Shown here: positions 37,050-44,795 of the stretch, in pieces | Position numbering within the stretch: position 1 is the stretch's first letter | How the letters are laid out: every line of letters starts with the position of its first letter | From: Candidatus Omnitrophota bacterium | GTDB taxonomy: Bacteria > Omnitrophota > Gorgyraeia > JAFGGP01 | DNA length: 44,795 bases | NCBI GenBank assembly: GCA_016930485.1 | Contig: JAFGGP010000037.1 | Coordinates: 1-44,795 of the forward strand | Direction of reading: 5' to 3' | Notes under the pieces: generated by a model | Databases searched by the model: none | Seen by the model: the letters and a program-made list of their open reading frames with translations, nothing else | Told to the model about the DNA's origin: nothing | Position numbers and translations under genes: made by a program

Positions 37050-37065
37050 ACCGCGGAACTCCGCG
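37050..37065 (-). terminator. Possible intrinsic terminator/attenuator between rho and rpmE
   Basis: The minus strand reads CCGCGG-AGTT-CCGCGG followed immediately by TTTTTAAAAA, a short GC hairpin with a U tract. It lies between the rho stop (37132) and the rpmE ribosome binding site, so it may attenuate read-through. Nearby CGCGGAAG words suggest that it belongs to an interspersed repeat. The loop is small. Confidence 0.4.
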
Positions 37066-37131
37066 GAATAAAATGTGGAAACACGCTGAAACTTCCGCGT
37101 ATTTCTGCGTAAGATTCAGCGTACATCTGTG

Positions 37132-38430
37132 TTACTGATTCATGCTGTTCAGAAACTCGTCGTTTGTTTTGGTCTTGGAGATTCTTTCTATTAACAACTC
37201 CATGGCCTCGACGCTGTTGAGTTCGTTCAGAACCTTTCGCAAAAGCCATATCTTCTGGAGTTCATCGGCCTTGATCAAAAGCTCCTCTTTCCGGGTATTC
37301 GACCGCTTGATATCAATAGCGGGATAAATCCGGCGTTGAAACAGGTTCCTGTCAAGCTGCAGTTCCATATTGCCGGTTCCCTTAAACTCCTCGAAGATGA
37401 CCTCATCCATCCGGCTGCCGGTATCTATTAAGGCAGTGGCGATGACGGTCAGAGAGCCCCCTTCTTCCACATTTCGTGCCGCCCCGAAAAAACGCTTTGG
37501 TTTATGAAGGGCGTTCGAGTCGACACCACCGGTAAGAATCTTGCCGCTGTGCGGAACAACTGTGTTATAGGCCCTTGCCAGACGGGTGATACTGTCCAAT
37601 AAAATTACCACATCACGGCCATGTTCCACAAGTCTTTTTGCCTTCTCCAGCACGATTTCGGCCACCTGTACATGCCTCTCGGCAGGCTCGTCGAACGTTG
37701 AGCTGATAACCTCTGCCTTGACCGAACGTTGCATATCGGTCACCTCTTCAGGACGTTCATCGATTAAGAGGACGATCATTACAATATCCGCAAAGTTTGA
37801 GATAATACTATTGGCGATTTTCTGCAAGAGAATTGTCTTGCCGCTATACGGGGGCGCTACAATCAATCCGCGCTGCCCCTTGCCAATCGGGGTTAACAGG
37901 TCCATGATCCTCATGGAGACCTCTTTGGCCGTCGTCTCCAGAATAATGCGTTCTTCGGGATAGAGTGGCGTCAGATTATCAAACAAAGGCCGGTCTTTCC
38001 GTTTTTCGGGGTCCTCAAAGTTGACCGCCTCTACCTTCAGCATTGCAAAATAACGCTCCCCCTCCTTCGGAGGTCTGATCTGACCGCTCACCGTATCGCC
38101 GGTTCTCAGACAGAATCGCCGAATCTGTGACGGCGACAGATAAATATCGTCGGGACATGGCAGATAATTATAGTTAGGGGAGCGCAGAAATCCGAAACCG
38201 TCCTGTAAGATTTCGAGCACCCCCTCACCGAACATAAGCCCGTTTTTCTCCGCCTGACCCTGCAGTATCTTAAAGATTAAATCCTGCTTTTTCAGGCCCG
38301 AGGCGCCCTCGACCTTAAAATCCTTCGCCAGCTTCACAAGACCCGGCATATTCATCTGTTTGAGTTTTGCTATGTCAAGATCCTGCGCCTCACTTTTAAC
38401 GGCCTTACCCTCTTTTTCCTTGGTTTCCAT
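37132..38430 (-). CDS. rho: Transcription termination factor Rho
   Basis: Rho is the hexameric RNA helicase that ends transcription of untranslated RNA. The 432-residue protein has an N-terminal Rho helical domain (about 20-60), an RNA-binding domain with [15 protein letters not shown] near 77-91, a P-loop APPYSGKT (192-199) and the [16 protein letters not shown] region near 268. The P-loop has Tyr-Ser where most Rho proteins have Lys-Ala or Arg-Thr, but GKT is intact. It has a strong AAGGAGG ribosome binding site and follows coaE by 32 bases. Confidence 0.96.
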   Translation of the reverse strand: METKEKEGKAVKSEAQDLDIAKLKQMNMPGLVKLAKDFKVEGASGLKKQDLIFKILQGQAEKNGLMFGEGVLEILQDGFGFLRSPNYNYLPCPDDIYLSPSQIRRFCLRTGDTVSGQIRPPKEGERYFAMLKVEAVNFEDPEKRKDRPLFDNLTPLYPEERIILETTAKEVSMRIMDLLTPIGKGQRGLIVAPPYSGKTILLQKIANSIISNFADIVMIVLLIDERPEEVTDMQRSVKAEVISSTFDEPAERHVQVAEIVLEKAKRLVEHGRDVVILLDSITRLARAYNTVVPHSGKILTGGVDSNALHKPKRFFGAARNVEEGGSLTVIATALIDTGSRMDEVIFEEFKGTGNMELQLDRNLFQRRIYPAIDIKRSNTRKEELLIKADELQKIWLLRKVLNELNSVEAMELLIERISKTKTNDEFLNSMNQ

Positions 38431-38462
38431 ACCCCCTCCTTACTATAGGCAAAAGCGACTCG

Positions 38463-39065
38463 TTAGCGAGAACGGAACATTCTCTGCCATATCTCCTTCA
38501 CCTGTTTTTTGGTCTCATCGAAAGAACCTGTATTGGAAATAATAAAATCGGCATGCCTTCGTTTTTCATCTATGGAAAGCTGCGCCTTCAGGCGCGCCCG
38601 AATGTCTTTTTCGGAAAGGCCTGTCTCGTGCCGCTTCCGAGCAATCTGATCCTCAAAAGAGGCCTCGACCACCACCACCGCATCCATCCTGGTATGCAAT
38701 CCCGATTCAATTAAAAGCGGCGCGTCGATGACAATGCATCCACCAGGGTCTTCCCGGGAGATCCTTTCGATCTCTGCGTCGATCTCTCTGATAATGTCTG
38801 GATGGGTAATGGCGCATAATGTCTCAAGCGCGCTCGAGTCAAAAAACACAATGTCAGAAAGAACCCGCCTGTCTATAGAACCGTCCTCTTGTGTAACCTG
38901 ACGGCCAAAGGCATCGATGATCTTTTTCCATGTCGGTGTATGCGGGGCAAGGATGTGGTGTCCTATGACATCGGCGTCTATCACATGCGCGCCCAGCTCC
39001 TTAAAAAAACCGCATACGGTGCTTTTGCCCGAACCAACTGTTCCAGTAACGCCTATTACCTTCAT
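38463..39065 (-). CDS. coaE: Dephospho-CoA kinase
   Basis: CoaE phosphorylates dephospho-CoA in the last step of coenzyme A synthesis. The 200-residue protein has the P-loop GTVGSGKST (8-16) and the DADVIGHHIL block (32-41). The DAPLLIES region lies near residue 115. Its ATG shares ATGA with the glgA stop, so the two genes are coupled. The length is normal for the family. Confidence 0.93.
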   Translation of the reverse strand: MKVIGVTGTVGSGKSTVCGFFKELGAHVIDADVIGHHILAPHTPTWKKIIDAFGRQVTQEDGSIDRRVLSDIVFFDSSALETLCAITHPDIIREIDAEIERISREDPGGCIVIDAPLLIESGLHTRMDAVVVVEASFEDQIARKRHETGLSEKDIRARLKAQLSIDEKRRHADFIISNTGSFDETKKQVKEIWQRMFRSR

Positions 39066-40453
39066 ACAGTCACAGCGCTCAACACTTCCGTATATATTTT
39101 TTTGTATTCACCCGCCGAGCGGCCCCACGAAAAATCCTCATTCATGGCTATCCTGCGCAGCTCGTCCATCTTCGCGGGCATCTGAAAGACGCTGAGCGCC
39201 CGTCTTACCGCAGAGACCAACGCCCGCGGGTCATAGGCCTCGAAGACAAAACCGTTGCCACTACCCGTCTCCGGATTGTATTCGGTTACTGTATCGGCCA
39301 GTCCCCCTGTCTTGCGGACGATCGGTATGGTCCCGTATCTGAGAGAAATCATCTGCCCTAATCCACATGGCTCATACTTGGACGGCATCAGGAAAAAGTC
39401 GCTGCCTGCATAAATCTTTTTGGCAAGTGCATTGTCAAATCGTATGTTAAACGACCCTGTTCCCCTATACCGTTCCGCTAAATCCTGAAAGAGCTTGTGA
39501 TACTTTTCCTCCCCGGTCCCCAGCAGCACAAACTGAATGCCGAGCTCCTCCATAAGCGCCGTCAAGGCATTCGCCACAAGATCTATCCCCTTTTGATCGG
39601 CAAGCCGTGAAATAACCCCGATCAGAGGGGCACTATCTTTCTCGTCGAGACCGCATTCACGCTGCAGATCCCGCTTGTTGATCAATTTTTTCCCGATATC
39701 CCCCGGATTAAAGGGCGCGGCGATCGTCTCGTCGGTTTCCGGATTCCAGCTGACCTGGTCAATGCCGTTCAGGATACCGAACAGGCTGTCGGACCTGACC
39801 CTCAGGACGCCATCCAGTCCGTAACCGAACTCCCTCATCTTAATCTCCTCGCTGTAGGTTGGGCTGACGGTGGTCAGAATATCGGAAAAAAGAAGTCCCC
39901 CCTTCAAGAGATTGATGTTGTTGTAGAACTCAAGGCCGTCGATACTGAAAAGTGCTTTCGGCAGGTGCGTTTGGTTAAAGAGTTTTTTCGGAAAAATCCC
40001 CTGATACCCGAGATTGTGGACCGTAAAGACCGTCTTTACATCCTTGAAAAAAGGGTCGTTCCGATAGAGCGTCTTCAGATAGACAGGGATCAGGGCCGCC
40101 TGCCAGTCATGGCAATGGATAATATCAACGCGTTCATTTCTCGCCTTGAGATCCTTCAGCACCTCCTGACAAAAGTAGGTAAATCGCTGCAGATTATCCT
40201 TGTGGTCTCCCCGCTCCGTTCCATAGAGTCCGTCGCGATAAAAATATTTTTTGTGCTTTATAAAACGGACGGAAACCGTCTTGCCGAGCACGGTCTCATC
40301 TCTGTCTACGGTAACACACTTGTACTTTGGCAGATAAGCTACGACATCTACCCCGATCTTCTCTAAGGCCAGAGGCAATGCCCCGGCCACATCGGCCAAT
40401 CCGCCTGTCTTTGCAAATGGTACTAGCTCGCTCGCCACAAAAACCACTTTCAT
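39062..40453 (-). CDS. glgA: Glycogen synthase (ADP-glucose dependent type)
   Basis: GlgA extends glycogen chains from ADP-glucose. The 463-residue protein has the KTGGL motif at 15-19 in FAKTGGLADVAGALP, and the C-terminal PSKYEPCGLGQM catalytic block near 368, including the conserved Glu. The start ATG 40453 has GGAG upstream. Together with the GH57 enzyme this supports a glycogen store. It lies between polA and coaE, 155 bases after polA. Confidence 0.94.
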   Translation of the reverse strand: MKVVFVASELVPFAKTGGLADVAGALPLALEKIGVDVVAYLPKYKCVTVDRDETVLGKTVSVRFIKHKKYFYRDGLYGTERGDHKDNLQRFTYFCQEVLKDLKARNERVDIIHCHDWQAALIPVYLKTLYRNDPFFKDVKTVFTVHNLGYQGIFPKKLFNQTHLPKALFSIDGLEFYNNINLLKGGLLFSDILTTVSPTYSEEIKMREFGYGLDGVLRVRSDSLFGILNGIDQVSWNPETDETIAAPFNPGDIGKKLINKRDLQRECGLDEKDSAPLIGVISRLADQKGIDLVANALTALMEELGIQFVLLGTGEEKYHKLFQDLAERYRGTGSFNIRFDNALAKKIYAGSDFFLMPSKYEPCGLGQMISLRYGTIPIVRKTGGLADTVTEYNPETGSGNGFVFEAYDPRALVSAVRRALSVFQMPAKMDELRRIAMNEDFSWGRSAGEYKKIYTEVLSAVTV

Positions 40454-40476
40454 GCATTGCTCCTTTCGAATCCCGA

Positions 40477-40586
40477 ATTTCAAATGTCACATTTCAAATG
40501 GTTCGACTTTGCTCACCATCCTGAGCTTGTCGAAGGATGAATCACTTAATTCTCCGCCTCTGGCTGAGAATTTGTCATTTGTCATT
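40477..40586. repeat. Intergenic repeat cluster with an interspersed hairpin between polA and glgA
   Basis: The gap contains a direct repeat ATTTCAAATG (40477-40486, 40491-40500) and a 33-base hairpin (TTCGAC/GTCGAA arms 40502-40507 and 40529-40534 with inner GCTCA/TGAGC). The core CCTGAGCTTGTCGAAGG is known to recur in many genomes (its translation LSLSKD is often found in spurious ORFs). A TTTGTCA doublet lies at 40571-40586. It is likely mobile or slipped-strand filler, not a gene. Confidence 0.6.
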
Positions 40587-40608
40587 GCGAAATTTCTCGT
40601 AACTCAGA

Positions 40609-43299
40609 TTAGATCTCAACCGGCTCCACATCAAGCCAGTTCGCCCCTGCCTGCACCTTCACCAAAAGAGGAACCCGCAGCCTTTCAACACCTTCCATCT
40701 CTTCTTTTACCAGTCTCGCCAGCCCAGCAACATCTTTTTTGTGCACCTCAAAAACCAGTTCGTCGTGCACCTGGAGTACCATTCTGCATGAGACAGGCTC
40801 CTCGCGAAGCGCCTGGTAAATAGCAATCATGGCCTTTTTTATCAGGTCGCTTGCGGTCCCCTGTATCGGTGTATTAATAGCGGCCCTCTCACCGAACTGC
40901 TGAACAGCGTGATCGGGGCTTTTGAGTTCCGGTATATAGCGCCGCCTCTGAAATAACGTCGAGATAAATCCTGTCTTTTTCGCATCCTCGACGCATCTGG
41001 CAATATACGTATGCACACCCGCATACCGGTTAAAATAGGCATTGATAAACTGCTTGGCACGCCCCACCTCAATGCCTAAATCCCTTGACAACCCGTAGGG
41101 ACTCATGCCGTAGATAATACCAAAATTGACCGTCTTTGCCTCCTCCCGCATGCGGGCCGTCACCTCTTTTTCGGGGCAATTGAAGATAAGGCTTGCGGTT
41201 CGCCTGTGGATGTCCTTGCCCTCCTGGAAGGCCTTGATCAAAGCCGCGTCTCCTGAGAGATGGGCAAGGACCCGCAGCTCGATCTGTGAATAGTCGGCAG
41301 AAAGAATGAGCCAGTCCTTCTCCCGGGGAACAAATAATCGTCTGATCTCTCTGCCCAGTTCGGTCCTGATAGGAATATTCTGTAAATTGGGCTGGCTACT
41401 CGAAAGCCTGCCCGTTGCCGTAACGGTCTGATTAAAAGAGGTGTGAATCCGCTTTGTGCGCGGATTCATCAGCTTTAAAAAGCCGTCGATGTACGTTGTT
41501 TTAATCTTTGCCAGTTCGCGATACTCCAGCATGAGGCGCGGTAACGGATGCGCATCCGCGAGGGCCTCGAGAACCTCTATGTCTGTTGAAAACCCCGTTT
41601 TTGTCCTCTTGACAACCGGCAACCCCAGCTTTTCAAACAGTATAACCCCCAGCTGTTTCGGTGAATTAATATTGAATTCCTCGCCGGCCTGTCTGTAGAT
41701 CCGGAAAGTCAGTGTCTCCAGACCCTTCTCTACCTTACCCGAGAGTCGTTTTAGTTCCCTGGTATCGATCGCCACCCCCTCCAGTTCCATCGCCGACAGA
41801 ACCGGCACCAAGGGCATCTCGATCGTCTCAAAGAGAGAGTCGAGACGGTATTTCTTTAACAGCGGCTCAAAGACATGCTTCAGCCGTAACGTCATGTCGC
41901 TGTCCTCGCAGGCATACTCGGCGACCCTCTCCACCTCAACCGCATCCATGGTTGTCTGCTGTTTGCCTTTGCCGATAAGGGAGGTGATCGATATCTTCTT
42001 ATAGCCCAGATGCTCCAACGCCATATCGTCCAGATTGTGATTGGCCTTGTTGGGATTTAAGAGATACGAGGCGACCATGGTGTCAAAGGCAATTCCCCGG
42101 AGTTTTATCCCGTAATTCTTCAGTACCACTTCCTCGTATTTGATATTCTGGCCGATCTTCCGGATTTGTTCGTCTTCCAGAATGTCTCTCAGAAAGTCAA
42201 GCACCCGTCTGACATCAAAGATGTAATGGGAAGGATCCTGTTCTCCGGGTCCTTTGACCGGGACGTAATGCGCCTGGCCTTCCTGGAAACTGAAGGAGAT
42301 CCCCACCAGTTCGGCCTGCATCGGGTCGGCGCTGGTCGTCTCAAAATCAAATGCGAACTCCTTCTTCTTTTTGAGTGTTTTGATCAGTGCCTCCAGCTCT
42401 TTTTCGCTGGCGCATACGGTATATGCTGCCGTCTTTCCGCCCGCCCCTTCCGAAATATACTCTTTCAGGAGAGAGCGAAATTCGAATCGTTTCAAAAACG
42501 GCACCAGCTCCTCCATACACGGTTCCTGACAGCGCATCGCCTCTAAGTCTACCGCGATATCTACTCCCGTGTCGCAGGTGGCAAGCTCCCTGCTTAACCA
42601 GGCATCATCCCTGCTCTTCTTGAGCTTCTCGCGCAGCGAATCAGAGCGTACTGCATCCAGGTTGCTGTATAGATGCTCCAGACTGCGAAACTCCCCAATC
42701 AGCTTTGCCGCCGTCGTCTGTCCTATCCCTGAAACGCCGCGGATATTGTCCGATGGATCGCCTGCCAGTGCGATAAGCTCGACAATCTGGGCCGGCTCTA
42801 CGCCGAAATGTTCCCGAACCGCTTCCTCGTCGTAAATCAACCCTTCTTTATGGGTGTTGTAAATCTTGATTTTTGTGTTGACCAGCTGTAGCATATCTTT
42901 ATCACCGGTTACGATAAATACCTCGAGCGTCCTTGAGGCAAAACGCGTTGCAAGCGTCGCCAGTACATCATCGGCCTCAAAGCCCTCCTTTTCAAAAATG
43001 GGAATCCGCAGTATCGCGAGCAACTCCTTAATGGCATCCAGCTGCATCACCAGTTCATCGGGCATCGGCTTGCGATGACTCTTGTAATCCTCATAGGCCT
43101 TATGTCGGAACGTCGGTCCCTTTAGATCGAATGCACACCCGATGTAGTCCGGTGCCTCGTCATTGAGCAGTTTTCTCAGCATGGTAAAAAACCCGTAGAT
43201 CGCATTCGTCGGCACCCCCTCCCGGGTCCTGAGCTCGCGTATTGCATAATATGCGCGATAACAGAATGAGTTGCCGTCGATTAAAAAAAGTCTTTTCAT
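40609..43299 (-). CDS. polA: DNA polymerase I
   Basis: Polymerase I fills gaps and removes RNA primers. The 896-residue protein has all three domains. The 5' nuclease (1 to about 290) opens with MKRLFLIDGNSFCYRAYYA. A 3'-5' proofreading domain follows with AFDFETTSADPM near 330, AFDTMVASYLLNP and YACEDSDMTL near 480, so the exonuclease looks intact. The polymerase domain has ILSADYSQIELRVLAHLSGD near 660 and QVHDELVFEV near 860. Start ATG 43299 was chosen; the longer reading starts at a TTG. A perfect-consensus promoter lies 317 bases upstream. Confidence 0.96.
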   Translation of the reverse strand: MKRLFLIDGNSFCYRAYYAIRELRTREGVPTNAIYGFFTMLRKLLNDEAPDYIGCAFDLKGPTFRHKAYEDYKSHRKPMPDELVMQLDAIKELLAILRIPIFEKEGFEADDVLATLATRFASRTLEVFIVTGDKDMLQLVNTKIKIYNTHKEGLIYDEEAVREHFGVEPAQIVELIALAGDPSDNIRGVSGIGQTTAAKLIGEFRSLEHLYSNLDAVRSDSLREKLKKSRDDAWLSRELATCDTGVDIAVDLEAMRCQEPCMEELVPFLKRFEFRSLLKEYISEGAGGKTAAYTVCASEKELEALIKTLKKKKEFAFDFETTSADPMQAELVGISFSFQEGQAHYVPVKGPGEQDPSHYIFDVRRVLDFLRDILEDEQIRKIGQNIKYEEVVLKNYGIKLRGIAFDTMVASYLLNPNKANHNLDDMALEHLGYKKISITSLIGKGKQQTTMDAVEVERVAEYACEDSDMTLRLKHVFEPLLKKYRLDSLFETIEMPLVPVLSAMELEGVAIDTRELKRLSGKVEKGLETLTFRIYRQAGEEFNINSPKQLGVILFEKLGLPVVKRTKTGFSTDIEVLEALADAHPLPRLMLEYRELAKIKTTYIDGFLKLMNPRTKRIHTSFNQTVTATGRLSSSQPNLQNIPIRTELGREIRRLFVPREKDWLILSADYSQIELRVLAHLSGDAALIKAFQEGKDIHRRTASLIFNCPEKEVTARMREEAKTVNFGIIYGMSPYGLSRDLGIEVGRAKQFINAYFNRYAGVHTYIARCVEDAKKTGFISTLFQRRRYIPELKSPDHAVQQFGERAAINTPIQGTASDLIKKAMIAIYQALREEPVSCRMVLQVHDELVFEVHKKDVAGLARLVKEEMEGVERLRVPLLVKVQAGANWLDVEPVEI

Positions 43300-43616
43300 C
43301 GTTCCGGTCGACTGATAGGTCCTTGCGTCACTCAATTATGTAATGGGTTATTCATGCCGGGTGGAAATCTGCGCTATTCACTCTCATGCTACCTTGTAAC
43401 CCCAGATGTGGTCGCAATTCATATATGCGCACCACGTATTACATCTCTATGGCAAAAGGTCTTTGTGCACATTTTGGGGGCTAGGCACAAACTTTGGCTA
43501 TACTTCACAACATACGTAATATCAAACAGTTGGATCATCTCAAACGGCAGTTTGCATAGTAGTGGATCGCTGGCGGGATAATTTCTTCGGAGAATGCCAA
43601 TAGGCGACCATACGCT
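43300..43616 (-). other. Long untranslated leader of polA or an unidentified small RNA
   Basis: From the promoter at 43623-43651, transcription would begin near 43616 and run about 317 bases before the polA ATG. No reading frame of useful length is preserved; each frame is broken by stops. A 7-bp stem TTTGTGC/GCACAAA (43462-43468 with 43485-43491) and a longer-range GGGTTA/TAACCC pairing (43345-43350 with 43397-43402) are visible. I cannot match it to 6S, SRP, RNase P or tmRNA. It could be a leader, a small RNA or a decayed gene. Confidence 0.4.
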
Positions 43617-43622
43617 AGACTT

Positions 43623-43651
43623 ATTATATTTTCTTGTTAACTGTTTGTCAA
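43623..43651 (-). promoter_or_regulatory. Perfect-consensus sigma70-type promoter upstream of polA
   Basis: The minus strand reads TTGACA (43646-43651), exactly 17 bases, TATAAT (43623-43628). It is the only full-consensus promoter noticed in the window. It points away from the pseudopilin gene and toward polA. Confidence 0.8.
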
Positions 43652-43678
43652 GTATTTATTTACAGCTCTTTTGCCTTT

Positions 43679-43704
43679 AAAAAAAGACGGCTTATAAACC
43701 AGCC
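43679..43704 (-). terminator. Weak candidate terminator after the pseudopilin genes
   Basis: On the minus strand GGCT (43701-43704) can pair with AGCC (43689-43692) and is followed by TCTTTTTTT. The stem is only 4 bp, so the call is tentative. It sits 12 bases after the stop of the second pseudopilin gene and before the polA promoter. Confidence 0.35.
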
Positions 43705-43715
43705 AACCTCCTTAT

Positions 43716-44228
43716 TTATTCATTACGGTCAACTTTTACCTGCCCGGTCATCTTCATAACGACAACCCGGACCGCCTTGCCGCCGCGCCGACTGAGCCAC
43801 ATATAGCCACCCTTGCCCTTTACGCTTCCCATAGGCTGGAAGACAACCCGATTATCCTCGAAACTGCACGAATCGAGGGGGTCGTGCGGATTTTCAATCG
43901 AGACACCGGAGGGCAGGACATACTCCTTGGCCATAAGCGTTCCTGAGGCATTCTCGATTCGGACCTTTTGCGGCTCTTCATTAATGTCTATCGACACCAC
44001 ATACTCGCTGCGGCCGGTAATTGCCATCTGCCGGGCCTGTCCAAAGAGCGCAGAGATATCGCGTGAAGCGGCCCTGAGCTGTGAAGAGCCTGAAAACTGA
44101 CTAAAAAAAGGCAGGCTCATTCCAATCATAAGACTCACCAATGCCAAAACGACGATAATCTCTGTCAGGGAGATGCCCTTCGGTCTGGTGTCTGATCGGC
44201 TACCAATTGGTAATATCATCAGAGTCAT
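43716..44228 (-). CDS. Type II secretion minor pseudopilin (GspH-like)
   Basis: The 170-residue protein has a prepilin peptidase site, KG followed by ISLTEIIVVLALVSLMIG with the Glu at position +5, and a GspH-type body with SGSSQLRAASRDISALFGQA near 45-65 followed by beta strands. It should be a minor pseudopilin at the tip of a type II secretion pseudopilus. The start ATG 44228 has GGGAG upstream and overlaps the end of the gspG gene; the 15-residue leader before the cleavage site is longer than the gspG leader. Confidence 0.75.
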   Translation of the reverse strand: MTLMILPIGSRSDTRPKGISLTEIIVVLALVSLMIGMSLPFFSQFSGSSQLRAASRDISALFGQARQMAITGRSEYVVSIDINEEPQKVRIENASGTLMAKEYVLPSGVSIENPHDPLDSCSFEDNRVVFQPMGSVKGKGGYMWLSRRGGKAVRVVVMKMTGQVKVDRNE

Positions 44229-44634
44229 TACCATCTCCCTTGCCGTTCGGCCCCCGCGAATACAGATCATACGAAAAGACGTTCTCTTTTCCGGGATATG
44301 TATAGACGTACGGATTGCCCCATGGGTCCAGATATTCCCCGTCCGAGGAAAGTTCGTCTCTGGTGAATTTCATATACGGCCCGTTCCACTCAACCGAACC
44401 GGTCGGATCACTTAATGACGTTACGACATCGACGATGTCGCCCTCGGGAAAATCGCCGATATCCACCTCGTACATGCTGAGTGAGGTCTCAAGGGCCGCT
44501 ATGGCTGCCTTTGCCTTGGTAATCGTCCCCCGCTTGCGCGCCACCTGAGCTGCAGACGATACAAGCCCTGCCAGAACCGCGATAATCGCCATAACCACTA
44601 AAAGCTCGATCAGCGTAAAACCTTTATGTTTCAT
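44200..44634 (-). CDS. gspG: Type II secretion major pseudopilin GspG
   Basis: The 144-residue protein has the prepilin site KGFTLIELLVVMAIIAVL after a 5-residue leader, and the GspG signature DPWGNPYVYTYPG near 101-113. It ends in a calcium-binding loop (YDLYSRGPNGKGDGNDSDD) and SDDITNW, typical of the family. It forms the main shaft of the type II secretion pseudopilus. It is the first gene after the right contig end, so the rest of the secretion operon lies elsewhere. Confidence 0.93.
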   Translation of the reverse strand: MKHKGFTLIELLVVMAIIAVLAGLVSSAAQVARKRGTITKAKAAIAALETSLSMYEVDIGDFPEGDIVDVVTSLSDPTGSVEWNGPYMKFTRDELSSDGEYLDPWGNPYVYTYPGKENVFSYDLYSRGPNGKGDGNDSDDITNW

Positions 44635-44708
44635 TCTATCCCCCTATAGTAAAATCGCCAGGACAACAAGATGCCAGGTTGCTAGTTTTTAATCCCAAAT
44701 GCCAAATA

Positions 44709-44791
44709 TGAGACCGTTGAAAAAGTATCTCGTGCTGTCATTAGGGAGGAAGCAAAGCGACCGAAGTAATCTCAAAAAAAGAGATTGCTTC
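44709..44791 (-). repeat. 83-bp repeat at the right contig end (inverted copy of the left end)
   Basis: This is the inverted counterpart of 1-83, with one mismatch. The hairpin arms are GAGATTGCTTC (44781-44791) and GAAGTAATCTC (44763-44773). Before it, 44635-44708 contains only the AAATGCCAAATATG word typical of intergenic filler. No gene is seen there. Confidence 0.85.
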
Positions 44792-44795
44792 GCCA

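Noticed and set aside
43354-43581. Open frame of 75 codons on the plus strand upstream of polA
   Set aside because: No ribosome binding site or recognisable protein pattern; it lies antisense to the predicted leader and has low-complexity hydrophobic composition.

Overview
The window looks like one contig of a Gram-negative bacterium. An outer membrane is implied by a TonB-dependent receptor, the LPS-export permeases LptF and LptG, a BamE-like lipoprotein, Lgt, and type II secretion pseudopilins. The stop codons in tight ATGA overlaps show that the standard code is used. The gene mix points to an uncultured lineage, and I would guess candidate phylum Omnitrophota: a PTS phosphorelay without sugar permeases, a GH57 glucanotransferase, a PGI/PMI-type isomerase, SpoIID next to queA, and intergenic repeat words typical of metagenome-assembled genomes. 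That assignment is inference and rests on gene content only.

Layout, left to right; most genes are on the minus strand. (1) 1-5706: a repeat end, then a minus-strand operon reading bioY, pabB-pabC fusion, feoA-feoB fusion, lgt, with a structured leader before bioY. (2) 5707-10201: the C-terminal half of carB, a DHH phosphoesterase and a TonB-dependent receptor. (3) 10395-15728: a long operon that starts with a DUF3047 protein, then a HAMP protein, a BamE-like lipoprotein, a second lipoprotein, a small membrane-anchored protein, an HPP-like membrane protein, an M29 peptidase and an AzgA-type purine permease. (4) 15843-18823, plus strand: comF, lptF, lptG, divergent from (3) and convergent with (5). 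(5) 18837-28350: tRNA-Lys, tRNA-Leu and tRNA-Gly, then PTS IIA, GH57, HPr, enzyme I, PGI/PMI isomerase, sugar nucleotidyltransferase, metK and ahcY. (6) 28453-33188: rpsP, trmD, DUF2905, spoIID-like, queA and tgt, a tightly coupled translation and tRNA-modification operon with a tandem structured leader. (7) 33488-43299: polA, glgA, coaE, rho, rpmE, prfA, prmC, murA. (8) 43716-44634: two pseudopilin genes, then the contig end.

The most interesting signals lie outside the genes. Three copies of a structured element sit upstream of bioY (one) and rpsP (two in tandem). In these copies the flanking blocks are conserved while both arms of a long hairpin change together, as expected for a selected RNA fold. 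A perfect-consensus sigma70-type promoter lies 317 bases upstream of polA and drives a leader or small RNA of unknown role. An 83-bp repeat is present in inverted orientation at both contig ends. Carbamoyl-phosphate synthase is split: its C-terminal half stands alone with its own promoter and start. comF appears to be read from a leaderless transcript.

All identifications come from reading the sequence and remembered family motifs. No database search was run.
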